Source: Paraperlucidibaca baekdonensis
GTDB lineage: Bacteria; Pseudomonadota; Gammaproteobacteria; Pseudomonadales; Moraxellaceae
Assembly: GCF_003387535.1 (NCBI RefSeq)
Contig: NZ_QUNR01000002.1
Span: 64,827 to 128,826 of the forward strand
Reading direction: 5' to 3'
DNA length: 64,000 bases
The translations under genes and the position numbers were made by a program. Below the pieces are notes generated by a model. It was not told where the DNA came from. It saw nothing but the letters and a program-made list of their open reading frames with translations, and made no database searches. Below, piece by piece: positions 29,725-40,897 of the stretch. Each line of letters opens with the position of its first letter. The stretch's first letter is position 1.

Positions 29725-30271
29725 AAGTCACCTCAACGGCAGATGAGAATTGCATATGTTTGCCTTGTAAGTCAGCGCTGAGTCCGGTGCCGCTCATCTT
29801 GCCCTGCGTGCTGATGATAGTCACGCGCTCAGGCGTGGAGACTTTGTCGGCTTGGGGCTCAATGCGCAGTCGTGTGGTGTTGAGTTGCAGTGGCGCAGCA
29901 TCGGGGAGTGTGCGAACAGCCTGCACATCGCCAATAAACCAGGCTTCACTGCCGGGGTCGCTGCTGTTGGCGCGCTGACTGGTTAGGCGCCACATGGCTT
30001 GGCCGTTGCGGTAGAGCCGCAAGTCTGGCTGGGTTAGCTCAAAGCGCTCAGGACTGGGGCGATGGATAAGCTCGCGACCAGTGGCTGTTTGCAGGAGCTG
30101 GCCATCGGCGCCGGTTTGCCACAGTGCGAGGCCATCAACAATATAGTCTGGCGTGCGGCCATCACTCGTATCTTTCACGTTGCTGGTGTTCCAACCGCCA
30201 TAGCCATAATAACCAAGTGCACCGATGGCCAGCAGCATGCCGGAGAGTCGTAGCAGCGGGCGCGCGTCCAT
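29708..30271 (-). CDS. lptC: LPS export protein LptC
   Basis: LptC is a bitopic inner-membrane protein that receives LPS from LptBFG and hands it to LptA. The 187-aa product has one N-terminal helix (LLRLSGMLLAIGALGYYGYG) and a periplasmic beta domain with PDYIVDGLALWQTGADGQ and the late MSGTGLSADLQGKHMQF. It abuts kdsC directly and overlaps lptA by 17 bp. LptC is poorly conserved, so context counts for much of this call. Confidence 0.92.
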   Translation of the reverse strand: MDARPLLRLSGMLLAIGALGYYGYGGWNTSNVKDTSDGRTPDYIVDGLALWQTGADGQLLQTATGRELIHRPSPERFELTQPDLRLYRNGQAMWRLTSQRANSSDPGSEAWFIGDVQAVRTLPDAAPLQLNTTRLRIEPQADKVSTPERVTIISTQGKMSGTGLSADLQGKHMQFSSAVEVTYAPAR

Positions 30272-30805
30272 TTAGTGCGCCAAGTATGGGGCAAGGGCGT
30301 CGTCGTAGCGGCCCTGTGCCATCAGCAGCAAGTCGCACACTTCGCGCACGGCGCCGCGCCCGCCGCCAAGCGTGGTGACGTGGTCGGCGCGCTGGCGGAG
30401 CTCTTGATGCGCATTGGCCACGGCAATGCCTAAACCGGCGGCGAGGATGGCGGGCAGGTCGGGCCAGTCATCGCCAACATAGGCGACTTCATCGCGGCTT
30501 AAACCGAGCGTGCCGATGAGCTCGGTGAGCGCCACGAGCTTGTCCTCGCGGCCTTGCTGCAAATGCACAATGCCTAAATTGCGTGCGCGACGCTGCACCA
30601 GCTCGGTGGTGCGGCCAGTAATGATGGCGACTTGCACGCCCGCGGCCTGCAGCATTTTGATGCCGTGGCCATCTTGCGTGTCGAAGGTTTTGCTTTCATC
30701 ACCCGCTTCGGAGAAATACAGCCGGCCATCGGTGAGTACGCCATCGACATCGAGCGCTAAGAGCTTGATGTGCTGTGCTTTTTCTTTAACGCGACAAGAA
30801 ATCAT
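30272..30805 (-). CDS. kdsC: 3-deoxy-D-manno-octulosonate 8-phosphate phosphatase
   Basis: KdsC removes phosphate from Kdo-8-phosphate in the synthesis of the LPS inner core. The 177-aa protein is a capless HAD phosphatase with the nucleophile motif LDVDGVLTDG (Asp19, Asp21), the IITGRTTELV motif II and YVGDDWPDLP motif IV. It shares one base with the stop of kdsD and is followed directly by lptC. Confidence 0.96.
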   Translation of the reverse strand: MISCRVKEKAQHIKLLALDVDGVLTDGRLYFSEAGDESKTFDTQDGHGIKMLQAAGVQVAIITGRTTELVQRRARNLGIVHLQQGREDKLVALTELIGTLGLSRDEVAYVGDDWPDLPAILAAGLGIAVANAHQELRQRADHVTTLGGGRGAVREVCDLLLMAQGRYDDALAPYLAH

Positions 30806-31776
30806 TAAACCACTCCAGCCCGCAGGAAGCCGTGCATATTGACTGCGCCTACCGGGCGATGTTCGGGGTCGACGACAACCACGCCATTGATGCGCCGCGC
30901 GTCCATTTCGGCGAGTGCTTCCGCCGCTAAGATGCCGGCACGTACGGTCAGGCAGTTCGGTGTCATGACTTGCTCGATGGGCGTATTTTTGATGTCTAGG
31001 TTTTGGTCGATACTGCGCCGCAAATCGCCGTCGGTGTAAAGCCCGGCCAAGCGGCCATCGGCATCGACCACGGTGGTCATACCGAGGCCTTTGCGGGTGA
31101 TTTCCAGCAGTGCATCGCGAATTGAAGTACCGACGCTGACCATTGGCACCTCGTCGCCTTTGTGCATGATGTCATCGACGCGTAAAAGTAGTCGCCGGCC
31201 GAGCGCACCGCCAGGATGCGACAGCGCAAAATCTTCGGCAGTAAAGCCGCGCGCCTCAAGCAGAGCGACCGCGAGCGCATCGCCAAGCACCAGTGTGGAG
31301 GTGGTCGATGAGGTCGGCGCAAGACCCAGCGGGCAAGCCTCCGGCGATTTGCCGATGGTCAGTGCCACATCGGCGAGCTGCGCCATGCTACAGGCGGGCA
31401 GGGCGGTGATGGTAATGAGCTTGGCGCGCAGACGTTTGATGACCGGAATAATACCGAGAATTTCATGCGCCTCGCCGGAATTAGAAATAGCGATGACCAC
31501 GTCATGGGGCGTGACCATGCCGAGATCACCGTGACTGGCCTCGCCCGGGTGCATAAAAAAGGCTGGTGTGCCGGTGGAGGCAAAGGTCGCCGCCATCTTT
31601 TTGCCAATATGACCCGACTTGCCCATGCCGGTAACGACTACGCGGCCCGTGCTGGCCATGATCAATTCGCAGGCGCGGCCAAAGGCCTCATCGAGCAAGG
31701 GGCGCATGGCCTCTAAGGCGGCCAGCTCCACGGCCAACACACGTTGCCCTGAGGCAATAAAGTCGCGCTCGCTCAT
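30805..31776 (-). CDS. kdsD: Arabinose-5-phosphate isomerase
   Basis: KdsD converts ribulose-5-phosphate into arabinose-5-phosphate, the precursor of Kdo. From the ATG at 31776 it has 323 aa: a SIS domain (VVVTGMGKSGHIGKKMAATF near 43, AISNSGEAHEI near 95) followed by two CBS domains. The frame is open for 17 further codons upstream, which run into the promoter region and are not conserved. It heads the kdsD-kdsC-lptC-lptA-lptB-rpoN series, divergent from mlaF. Confidence 0.96.
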   Translation of the reverse strand: MSERDFIASGQRVLAVELAALEAMRPLLDEAFGRACELIMASTGRVVVTGMGKSGHIGKKMAATFASTGTPAFFMHPGEASHGDLGMVTPHDVVIAISNSGEAHEILGIIPVIKRLRAKLITITALPACSMAQLADVALTIGKSPEACPLGLAPTSSTTSTLVLGDALAVALLEARGFTAEDFALSHPGGALGRRLLLRVDDIMHKGDEVPMVSVGTSIRDALLEITRKGLGMTTVVDADGRLAGLYTDGDLRRSIDQNLDIKNTPIEQVMTPNCLTVRAGILAAEALAEMDARRINGVVVVDPEHRPVGAVNMHGFLRAGVV

Positions 31777-31798
31777 GTCGTCATCCTTAGCCAGTGTG

Positions 31799-31827
31799 TT
31801 TATGAGAGTGGTTGCGATTATGGACAA
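31799..31827 (-). promoter_or_regulatory. Possible promoter for kdsD-kdsC-lptCAB
   Basis: On the minus strand TTGTCC (31827-31822) and CATAAA (31804-31799) stand 17 bp apart, 22 bp before the kdsD ATG. Both hexamers match four of six consensus bases. The implied leader is very short, so confidence is low. Confidence 0.3.
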
Positions 31828-31859
31828 CCCCGGTGGCCACGACTAGCCCCACGCGATGT

Positions 31860-31889
31860 TTCCGCTGCAATTGCCATCGGTGCTATGAT
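31860..31889 (+). promoter_or_regulatory. Candidate promoter for the mla operon
   Basis: An extended -10, TGCTATGAT at 31881-31889, lies 34 bp before the mlaF ATG. A weak -35, TTCCGC at 31860-31865, stands 18 bp upstream of the TATGAT hexamer. It is the best sigma-70-like match in the kdsD-mlaF divergent spacer. Confidence 0.42.
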
Positions 31890-31923
31890 GCGCGCCATTC
31901 ATTCAGCTAGGCGTTGTTTGCCC

Positions 31924-32727
31924 ATGTCCGACTCTGCAGATGATTTAGTCACTATTTCCGACCTGTGCTTTACGCGCGGCGAACGAGTGATTTTCGATGG
32001 CGTCAATGTGCGCATCCGTCGTGGTCAAGTCACCGCCATCATGGGGCCGTCGGGCTGTGGTAAAACCACGCTGTTGCGTTTTATTGGCGGTCAGTTGCGC
32101 CCCGACAGCGGCAGCGTGCAAGTCGCTGGTCAGGAAGTGCCGAAACTCTCGCGCGAGGCCTTATTTAAGTTGCGTGCGCGCATGGGCATGCTATTTCAGT
32201 CGGGCGCCTTGTTTAGCGATTTATCGGTCTATGAAAACGTCGCATTTCCGCTACGTGCGCACACCACGCTGCCAGAGCAGTTAATTGGCGATATCGTGCG
32301 CTTGAAGCTCGAGTCCGTGGGCCTGCGTGGCGCTGAGCAGCTCTCGCCAGCGGAACTTTCCGGTGGCATGGCGCGGCGTGCCGCGTTGGCACGCGCCATT
32401 GCCCTCGACCCAGAATTGATCATGTACGACGAACCCTTTGCTGGCCAAGATCCGATTGTCATGGGTGTACTGGTGCGCCTCATTCGCACCTTGCGCGAAG
32501 CCTTGCAGCTAACCACGGTGATCGTCTCCCACGATGTTGATGAGACCTTGTCGATTGCCGACTATATCTATGTGCTGGCCAATGGCCGTGTCGTCGGCGA
32601 AGGCTCGCCCGATGAGCTGCGTGCCTCCGAGTCGCCGCTGGTTCAGCAATTCTTAAATGGCAGCGCCGATGGCCCGGTGCGCTTTCATTACCCATCGCCC
32701 AGCTGGGCCGATGCGTTGGGGTCCTAA
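31924..32727 (+). CDS. mlaF: Phospholipid ABC transporter ATPase MlaF
   Basis: MlaF is the ATPase of the MlaFEDB complex, which keeps the outer leaflet of the outer membrane free of phospholipid. From the ATG at 31924 it has 267 aa with Walker A GPSGCGKTT (41-49), signature LSGGMARRAALARAI and Walker B LIMYDEPFAGQDP. An in-frame ATG at 31885 lies at the predicted transcription start and is unlikely. mlaE follows after 3 bp. In Pseudomonas the same operon is called ttg2. Confidence 0.96.
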   Translation: MSDSADDLVTISDLCFTRGERVIFDGVNVRIRRGQVTAIMGPSGCGKTTLLRFIGGQLRPDSGSVQVAGQEVPKLSREALFKLRARMGMLFQSGALFSDLSVYENVAFPLRAHTTLPEQLIGDIVRLKLESVGLRGAEQLSPAELSGGMARRAALARAIALDPELIMYDEPFAGQDPIVMGVLVRLIRTLREALQLTTVIVSHDVDETLSIADYIYVLANGRVVGEGSPDELRASESPLVQQFLNGSADGPVRFHYPSPSWADALGS

Positions 32728-32730
32728 GCT

Positions 32731-33513
32731 ATGTTGTCTGCAATTTCACGGCTCGGCGCGCAGGGTTTGGCAGCAATCGCCACCTTAGGCGATGCCTTTA
32801 TCATGCTCTGGCAGGCTATTATTTGCTGGCCAAAATGGCGCTCGGCGTTGGCCTTGCTGGTCGCGCAAATTTATTCTGTGGGCGTATTGTCGCTGGTCAT
32901 TATTGTCGTCTCCGGACTGTTTATTGGCATGGTACTGGGCCTGCAGGGCTACAATATTCTCATCACCTATGGCAGCGAGCAGGCGCTCGGCACTATGGTC
33001 GCGCTGACCCTCACGCGTGAACTCGGGCCAGTGGTCACGGCCTTGCTGTTTGCCGGCCGCGCCGGCTCAGCATTAACCGCTGAAATTGGCTTGATGAAAG
33101 CCACCGAGCAGCTCTCCAGCATGGAGATGATCGGTGTTGACCCGCTGCGCCGCATCATTGCCCCACGTTTTTGGGCGGGTGTGATTTCCATGCCCTTGCT
33201 GGCGACGATTTTTGTTGCGGTTGGGGTTTTGGGTGGCCGCTTAGTCGGTGTCGATTGGTTGGGCATTTTTGAAGGTTCGTATTGGGCCAATATGCAGCAG
33301 TCGGTGAGTTTTGCCGATGATGTGCTGAAAGGCTTGCTGAAAGCGCTGGTGTTTGGTGTCGCGGTAACCTGGATTGCGGTCTATCAAGGCTATGCCAGCG
33401 CGCCTACTAGCGAAGGTATTTCTCGTTCGACCACGCGTACCGTGGTGTATGGATCGCTGGCGGTGCTGGCGCTCGATTTTATTCTCACTGCGGTGATGTT
33501 TGGAGGCGTGTGA
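32731..33513 (+). CDS. mlaE: Phospholipid ABC transporter permease MlaE
   Basis: The 260-aa integral membrane protein is the MlaE permease: an amphipathic N-terminal helix and about five membrane helices, with the family motifs [16 protein letters not shown] and [25 protein letters not shown]-type sequence in the middle. Two copies flank the MlaD hexamer and are driven by MlaF. Its stop overlaps the mlaD start by 4 bp. Confidence 0.96.
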   Translation: MLSAISRLGAQGLAAIATLGDAFIMLWQAIICWPKWRSALALLVAQIYSVGVLSLVIIVVSGLFIGMVLGLQGYNILITYGSEQALGTMVALTLTRELGPVVTALLFAGRAGSALTAEIGLMKATEQLSSMEMIGVDPLRRIIAPRFWAGVISMPLLATIFVAVGVLGGRLVGVDWLGIFEGSYWANMQQSVSFADDVLKGLLKALVFGVAVTWIAVYQGYASAPTSEGISRSTTRTVVYGSLAVLALDFILTAVMFGGV

Positions 33514-34019
33514 TGCGTATTAAGTCTGTTGAGTTACTGGTCGGCACTTTTCTGCTGATGGCGTTTGGCGCACTGATGTTTTTGGCGATCCAGGTCAGTG
33601 GTTTATCGGGTGAGTTGAGCAAGCCGAGCTACCGTGTCTATGCGCTCTTTCAAAATGTCGGCGGCCTTACCGTGCGGGCGAAAGTAACCATGGCTGGTGT
33701 GCCGATTGGTCGTGTGGAGTCCATCACGCTAGATCCGAAAACACTGCTGGCGCGCGTTGAGATGTCGGTCGATAACGAGGTCAATGACATCAGCACCGAC
33801 ACCGTGGCGGCGATTTTGACTGCGGGTTTGTTGGGCGAGAAGTACATCGGCTTCACGCCCGGTGCCGACGAGGAAGTCTTAGAAGAGGGCAGTCGAATCT
33901 TCCAAACGCAGTCATCGTTAGTGTTGGAAGACTTAATCAGTAAGTTCTTGTTTAATAAAGCCACTGAAACCCCACCGGCAGCTGGTGCGTCATCGTCTGC
34001 GGCGGATCAAGCGTTTTAA
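33510..34019 (+). CDS. mlaD: Phospholipid-binding MCE-domain protein MlaD
   Basis: MlaD is anchored by one N-terminal helix ([19 protein letters not shown]) and has a single MCE domain (about 40-118, with [19 protein letters not shown] and [13 protein letters not shown]). It forms a hexameric ring that channels lipid between MlaC and MlaE. At 169 aa it is close to other MlaD proteins. It is coupled to mlaE and followed by mlaC after about 30 bp. Confidence 0.96.
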   Translation: MMRIKSVELLVGTFLLMAFGALMFLAIQVSGLSGELSKPSYRVYALFQNVGGLTVRAKVTMAGVPIGRVESITLDPKTLLARVEMSVDNEVNDISTDTVAAILTAGLLGEKYIGFTPGADEEVLEEGSRIFQTQSSLVLEDLISKFLFNKATETPPAAGASSSAADQAF

Positions 34020-34051
34020 GTCCGGTTAGTCCTTTGCTTTCGGAGATTTTC

Positions 34052-34684
34052 ATGCGGAATATGTTGAAATTTATGCTACCGATTCTGGCTTTTGCTATGC
34101 CTGTCGGTGTGCAGGCAGCGCCAGAATCTAACCCGCAGGTGGTGGTGCAAACGGCCATTACGAAGTTGACTGCGCGTATCGAAAAAGACCGCGAATCGTT
34201 ACGTAAAGATCCGGCCGCACTCAATGTCGTGATTGAGGAAAATATCGCGCCATTTGTCGATATTGCCGGCATTGCTCGTGGTGTTATGGGCCAGTTCTTC
34301 CGCCAAGCCACCGATGCCCAGCGTGATCGCTTTGCCACCGTGTTTAAGCAGAGCATGGTGCGTACCTACGCCAATGGCCTGACCTCCTATGACAATCAGG
34401 TCATCACCGTGAAGCCTTATGTGCCCAGCGATACACCTAATCGTGCGCAAGTGGAGGTCGAGGTGGCCTTGGAAAATGGCACCGTGGTGCCGGTGATTTT
34501 CCAGATGATTCGCGCTGGCGATGGTCGTTGGATGACGCGCAACTTGATCGTCAATGGTCTGAACTTAGGTCTGACCTTTCGCAAGCGCTTTGCTGAAGTG
34601 GTTGAGCAAAATGCCGGTAACATCGACAAGGCCATTACCAGCTGGTCGCCGGCACCGATTGATGTCGTGAAGGATAAGTCGTGA
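34052..34684 (+). CDS. mlaC: Periplasmic phospholipid-binding protein MlaC
   Basis: MlaC shuttles phospholipid between the outer-membrane MlaA complex and MlaFEDB. From the ATG at 34052, with CGGAGA upstream, it has 210 aa. A Sec signal peptide (LKFMLPILAFAMPVGVQA) precedes the Ttg2D/MlaC fold, with VDIAGIARGVMGQFFRQAT and a late MTRNLIVNGLNLGLTFRKRF. An in-frame TTG at 34034 is a weaker start. The stop overlaps mlaB by 4 bp. MlaA is not in the window. Confidence 0.95.
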   Translation: MRNMLKFMLPILAFAMPVGVQAAPESNPQVVVQTAITKLTARIEKDRESLRKDPAALNVVIEENIAPFVDIAGIARGVMGQFFRQATDAQRDRFATVFKQSMVRTYANGLTSYDNQVITVKPYVPSDTPNRAQVEVEVALENGTVVPVIFQMIRAGDGRWMTRNLIVNGLNLGLTFRKRFAEVVEQNAGNIDKAITSWSPAPIDVVKDKS

Positions 34685-35007
34685 GCTACGCCGTTGCTGG
34701 CATCGAGGCCGGCCTGCGCTTGAGTGGTCGCGTTGATTACAGCAACGCCAGTGCGGCTCAGCAGGCTGGCGAGGCCGTATTGGCTACGCTGTCGGCGGGC
34801 GAATGGCGGTGTGAGTTATCAGCGCTAGAGACAGGTAGCAGCGTTACTGCTGCGGTCTTGATGGCCTGGCAGCGTTATGCCTTGGCGCATGACAGTCGCT
34901 TAGTTTTAACGCAGGCGCCCGAGCGCTTGGTGGCTATTTTGGCAGCTAGCAACTTGGCTGAGGTTTTTGCTGTAGAACATCGTTTAGAAGGAATGCACGC
35001 GTCATGA
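34681..35007 (+). CDS. mlaB: STAS-domain protein MlaB
   Basis: MlaB is the small cytoplasmic STAS protein that binds and stabilises MlaF. The 108-aa sequence has low similarity to other MlaB proteins but the right fold pattern (GLRLSGRVDYSNA, then a Ser/Thr-rich turn ETGSSVTAAVLMAW before the main helix). It has the expected place between mlaC and ibaG, with 4-bp overlaps on both sides. The call rests equally on context and pattern. Confidence 0.88.
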   Translation: MSYAVAGIEAGLRLSGRVDYSNASAAQQAGEAVLATLSAGEWRCELSALETGSSVTAAVLMAWQRYALAHDSRLVLTQAPERLVAILAASNLAEVFAVEHRLEGMHAS

Positions 35008-35255
35008 ATGCCCATGAAATTGAACAGCGCCTAAAAGCGGCGATCACCGATGCTGAACACATTGCCGTAGAGGGTGATGGCGGCAAATTTACCGTCACAG
35101 TTGTTCATACGGCGTTTGAGACGCTGCGTCCGGTAGCGAAGCAGCAGCTGATTTATGGCCCATTGCAGGCCGATATTGCCAGTGGCGCAATTCACGCGGT
35201 GAGCATGCGTACGTTTACGCCAGAAGAGTGGCGCAAAGCCAAGCTTTTTGGTTGA
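35004..35255 (+). CDS. ibaG: BolA-family iron metabolism protein IbaG
   Basis: An 83-aa BolA-like protein with the KH-like fold typical of IbaG/YrbA: NAHEIEQRLKAAI, then EGDGGKFTVTVV and the C-terminal HAVSMRTFTPEEW. IbaG binds [2Fe-2S] clusters together with monothiol glutaredoxin in E. coli and sits between mlaB and murA there too. The start overlaps mlaB by 4 bp. Confidence 0.94.
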   Translation: MNAHEIEQRLKAAITDAEHIAVEGDGGKFTVTVVHTAFETLRPVAKQQLIYGPLQADIASGAIHAVSMRTFTPEEWRKAKLFG

Positions 35256-35265
35256 GTTTCTTTAG

Positions 35266-37208
<1,943 letters not shown>

Positions 37209-37262
37209 ATAATGCGGCCGCCTGATGACACGGGCGGCGCTCGTGACAATGACAGGATGAGC

Positions 37263-38561
37263 ATGAACAGACTCGATAGCCGCGATGCCAATTTCACTCA
37301 GCAACTCGATGCGCTGCTGGCTTGGGAGGGTGTCTCCGACGCCGCAGTACAAACTCGCGTACTCGATATTATTGCCGCCGTGCGTGCCGAGGGCGATGCC
37401 GCGGTGGTGCGCCTGAGCAATCAGTTCGACCAACTCTCAGCGGTCTCCATGGCCGACTTAAGCGTTAGCCCTGAGCGTTTAAAGCAGGCCTACGATAGCC
37501 TGCCCACTGCCGAGCGCGAGGCACTCACGCAAGCCGCCGAGCGCATCCGTCGCTATCACGCACACCAAGTGCAGGAGTCCTGGCAATACACCGAGGCCGA
37601 CGGCACGGTGCTAGGCCAGCAAGTCACGCCGCTAGATCGTGTTGGTATTTATGTGCCCGGTGGCAAGGCGTCGTATCCGTCATCGGTGCTAATGAACGCG
37701 CTGCCGGCCAAGGTCGCCGGCGTTGCCGAAGTCATCATGGTGGTGCCAACGCCACGCGGCGAGGTCAATGAGCTGGTATTCGCCGCCGCGCATTTGGCCG
37801 AGGTCGATCGTGTCTTTACCCTCGGTGGCGCGCAGGCAGTGGCGGCTTTGGCCTATGGCACCGAGAGCGTGCCGCGCGTCGATAAAATCGTTGGCCCTGG
37901 CAATATCTACGTGGCCACTGCCAAGCGTCAGGTCTTTGGCCAAGTCGGCATCGACATGATTGCGGGGCCCTCGGAGATTCTCATTTATTGCGATGGCCAG
38001 ACCGATCCCGACTGGATCGCCATGGATCTGTTTTCGCAAGCCGAGCACGATGAGCTCGCGCAGTCGCTACTGATTGCCCACGACGCAGCCTATCTCGATG
38101 CCATGGAGGCGTCGATTGCACGCTTGCTGCCAACGCTGGAGCGCGAAGCCATTGCCCGTGTGTCCTTGCGTGATCGTGGCGCCTTAATCTTGGTGGCCGA
38201 TGAAGCCGAGGCCTTGGCATTGATCAATCGCATTGCGCCCGAGCATTTAGAGCTCTCGGTGGCCGATCCGCAGGCCTTGTTGCCGGCCATTCGCCATGCC
38301 GGCGCGATTTTTATGGGTCGTCACACGCCCGAGGCCTTGGGCGATTATTGCGCCGGGCCTAATCATGTGCTGCCGACGTCGGGCACGGCGCGGTTTTCAT
38401 CGCCGCTCGGTGTTTACGACTTTCAAAAGCGCAGCAGTCTCATTGGCTGCTCGCCGCAAGGCGCATCCACACTGGCCGCCGTGGCCTCGGTGCTGGCGCG
38501 AGGCGAGGGCTTAACGGCACATGCGCGTTCGGCCGAATACCGCCTGTTGCCAAACAAATAA
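37263..38561 (+). CDS. hisD: Histidinol dehydrogenase
   Basis: HisD oxidises histidinol to histidine in two NAD-dependent steps, using zinc. The 432-aa protein has the family motifs [43 protein letters not shown] and the late [20 protein letters not shown]-type segment. An in-frame ATG lies six bases upstream (37257), but the ACAGG ribosome-binding site is better spaced for 37263. Longer open sequence to 37212 is not conserved. It follows hisG. Confidence 0.96.
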   Translation: MNRLDSRDANFTQQLDALLAWEGVSDAAVQTRVLDIIAAVRAEGDAAVVRLSNQFDQLSAVSMADLSVSPERLKQAYDSLPTAEREALTQAAERIRRYHAHQVQESWQYTEADGTVLGQQVTPLDRVGIYVPGGKASYPSSVLMNALPAKVAGVAEVIMVVPTPRGEVNELVFAAAHLAEVDRVFTLGGAQAVAALAYGTESVPRVDKIVGPGNIYVATAKRQVFGQVGIDMIAGPSEILIYCDGQTDPDWIAMDLFSQAEHDELAQSLLIAHDAAYLDAMEASIARLLPTLEREAIARVSLRDRGALILVADEAEALALINRIAPEHLELSVADPQALLPAIRHAGAIFMGRHTPEALGDYCAGPNHVLPTSGTARFSSPLGVYDFQKRSSLIGCSPQGASTLAAVASVLARGEGLTAHARSAEYRLLPNK

Positions 38562-38594
38562 TGCATCTGATCGACTGATAGGAGTGTTATCGCG

Positions 38595-39668
38595 ATGAGC
38601 CGCTTTTGGAGTGCCCGTGTGCGCGAGCTGGTGCCGTATGTGCCGGGCGAGCAGCCGAAAATCAGCAATCTGGTGAAGCTCAATACCAACGAGCATCCAT
38701 TTGGGCCCTCGCCAAAAGCCATCGCTGCCATGCAGGCGGCCTTGACCGATGATTTGCGGCTCTATCCTGACCCCAACGCCGATGCCTTGCGGCAAAGCAT
38801 CGCCGACTATTACGATCTCGCCGCACAAGGGGGCGACAAGTCGTGGGTATTTGTCGGCAATGGCTCCGATGAAGTACTGGCGCACGCATTTCATGGCCTC
38901 TTTCAGCACGATAAACCGCTGCTTTTTCCCGACATCAGCTACAGCTTTTACCCAGTCTATTGCCAGCTCTACGACATCGCCTTCGAGACCGTGGCGCTTA
39001 CTCCGGCGTTTGAAATTGACCCCGTGGACTACGCGCGGCCCAATGGCGGCGTGATTTTCCCCAACCCCAATGCGCCCACTGGTCGTGTTTTGGCGCTCGC
39101 TGCCATTGAGCAGATTTTGCAGGCCAATCGCGATGTCGTGGTGCTGGTGGATGAAGCCTATATCGACTTTGGCGGCGACTCGGCGGTGGCCTTGGTGGGT
39201 CGTTATGATAATTTGCTAATTACCCAAACGCTGTCGAAGTCGCGTGCCTTAGCGGGCCTGCGCGTGGGTCTGGCGATTGGTCAGCCGCACCTGATTGAGG
39301 CGCTAGAGCGCATCAAAAATAGCTTTAATTCGTATCCGCTGGGGCGCGTGGCCTTAGCGGGTGCGCAGGCAGCGTTTGAGGATCGTGCGTATTTCGATTC
39401 CATGCAGCAGATGGTGGTGATGCAGCGCGACAGCCTCACGGCCAAGCTCGAACGCATGGGCTTTGAGGTGCTGCCATCGGGGGCGAATTTTGTCTTTGCG
39501 CGGCATCCTGCTCATGCCGGTGCTGACTTGGCGCAGGCGCTGCGTGAGCGCGCCGTGGTAGTGCGGCAGTTCAATAAACCACGCATTGCGGAGTTTTTGC
39601 GCATCACCGTGGGCACGCCCGACCAACACGCCGCACTGCTGGAGGCGTTGGCAGAGATCATTATGTGA
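38595..39668 (+). CDS. hisC: Histidinol-phosphate aminotransferase
   Basis: HisC makes histidinol phosphate from imidazole-acetol phosphate, using glutamate and PLP. The 357-aa class I/II aminotransferase has the PLP-binding lysine at 215 in [14 protein letters not shown], the NPNAPTG motif and [16 protein letters not shown] precedes the ATG by 10 nt. It is the last gene of the mlaF-to-hisC series and converges on the DegS-type protease; a hairpin spans its stop codon. Confidence 0.97.
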   Translation: MSRFWSARVRELVPYVPGEQPKISNLVKLNTNEHPFGPSPKAIAAMQAALTDDLRLYPDPNADALRQSIADYYDLAAQGGDKSWVFVGNGSDEVLAHAFHGLFQHDKPLLFPDISYSFYPVYCQLYDIAFETVALTPAFEIDPVDYARPNGGVIFPNPNAPTGRVLALAAIEQILQANRDVVVLVDEAYIDFGGDSAVALVGRYDNLLITQTLSKSRALAGLRVGLAIGQPHLIEALERIKNSFNSYPLGRVALAGAQAAFEDRAYFDSMQQMVVMQRDSLTAKLERMGFEVLPSGANFVFARHPAHAGADLAQALRERAVVVRQFNKPRIAEFLRITVGTPDQHAALLEALAEIIM

Positions 39669-39677
39669 TGATCTCTG
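39652..39677. other. Hairpin spanning the hisC stop codon
   Basis: A perfect 10-bp inverted repeat (CAGAGATCAT with ATGATCTCTG, 6-nt loop) covers the TGA of hisC at 39666-39668 and most of the 21-bp gap to the convergent gene. No T-run follows, so it is not a classical terminator, but it could stabilise the mRNA 3' end. Confidence 0.4.
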
Positions 39678-39689
39678 GGCCAAGCGGAG

Positions 39690-40817
39690 TTACTTGGCTT
39701 TCGGGCGCTCGCCCATGGTTACCGTCAGGGTTTTGTCGTCGTTATCACGGCGCACCACTAGGTTGACCTTGGTGTTGGGTTTATAGCCGCCGATTTGCCG
39801 AATCACTTGATCGGCGCTGGACACCGCCACGTCTTCAATTTGTACCAGTTCATCTCCTGGTTTTAGGCCGGCTTTGTCGGCCGGACCTTGACGCATCACC
39901 GCAGCGACCACCACCGAACCCGATCGGCTGCGGCTCGGTGGGCCATCTTGTTGGCGTTGCCCGGCAATCTCAATGCCCAGCCAGCCACGCACCACATGAC
40001 CATGGGCTATGATCTCTTGCAACACTTGCTGAGCAATCGGCGCGGCAATCGCAAAGCCAATCCCCATGCTGCCCCCCGAGCGCGAATAAATCGCCGTGTT
40101 GATGCCCATTAAATTGCCTTGCACATCGATCAGTGCGCCGCCGGAGTTGCCGGGGTTAATCGCGGCATCGGTTTGAATAAAATCCTCATAGGTATTGATG
40201 CCTAAGCCACTGCGACCTTGCGCGGAAATAATTCCCTGCGTGACGGTTTGACCGACGCCAAAGGGGTTGCCAATGGCCAGCACGACATCGCCCACGGCGC
40301 TGGCTTCGGCGCGAAATGGCAGCGCGGGCAAGTCAGTCAGCGCGACTTTCAGCACCGCCAAGTCGGTGTCGGGGTCGGTGCCAATGAGCTTGGCGGCGAC
40401 TTCGCGACCATCGTGGGTGGCGACCAAAATCTCATCGGCACCAGCAACGACATGGGCATTGGTGAGCACATAGCCATCGCTTGAGACTATGACGCCAGAG
40501 CCTAAACTCGACGCGGAACGTTCGCGCGGTGTGGTTTGGCCGTGAAAGCGCAGCCATTGCTCAAGAAACGGATCAACGCTTTGTTGTACGGTTTGCGTGG
40601 TGTAGATATTGACCACCGCCGGTGCGGCTTTGGCCACCGCCGGTGCGTAAGACATTGGCCCACTCAAGGTTGTCGCTGGTGGCTGGCTCGTGGGTGGCGG
40701 CAAAATAATAGCGGCGGGTGCTTTCGCTGTAGGCATGTCGGGCGCGTATTTATCGACGCCAACATAGCCGACCACACCGGCCAATAAAATCCACGGAAGG
40801 GCAGTGCTAATGCGCAT
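39690..40817 (-). CDS. degS: Membrane-anchored serine protease DegS/AlgW
   Basis: DegS (AlgW in Pseudomonas) senses misfolded outer-membrane proteins through its PDZ domain and starts cleavage of the anti-sigma factor RseA/MucA. The 375-aa protein has one N-terminal anchor helix (WILLAGVVGYVGV), the trypsin-like triad His122 (TNAHVV), Asp152 (DTDLAVL) and Ser225 (NPGNSGGAL), and a single C-terminal PDZ domain. The single PDZ and the anchor distinguish it from DegP and DegQ. Its place between hisC and nif3 is that of algW in Pseudomonas. Confidence 0.93.
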   Translation of the reverse strand: MRISTALPWILLAGVVGYVGVDKYAPDMPTAKAPAAIILPPPTSQPPATTLSGPMSYAPAVAKAAPAVVNIYTTQTVQQSVDPFLEQWLRFHGQTTPRERSASSLGSGVIVSSDGYVLTNAHVVAGADEILVATHDGREVAAKLIGTDPDTDLAVLKVALTDLPALPFRAEASAVGDVVLAIGNPFGVGQTVTQGIISAQGRSGLGINTYEDFIQTDAAINPGNSGGALIDVQGNLMGINTAIYSRSGGSMGIGFAIAAPIAQQVLQEIIAHGHVVRGWLGIEIAGQRQQDGPPSRSRSGSVVVAAVMRQGPADKAGLKPGDELVQIEDVAVSSADQVIRQIGGYKPNTKVNLVVRRDNDDKTLTVTMGERPKAK

Positions 40818-40897
40818 AACTTTTCCTTTTCGCTCGCTAAGCAGGGCATTACAGTAGTGGCTTGCTCACAGAGCATCAAGTTGACATAGGTGGTTGC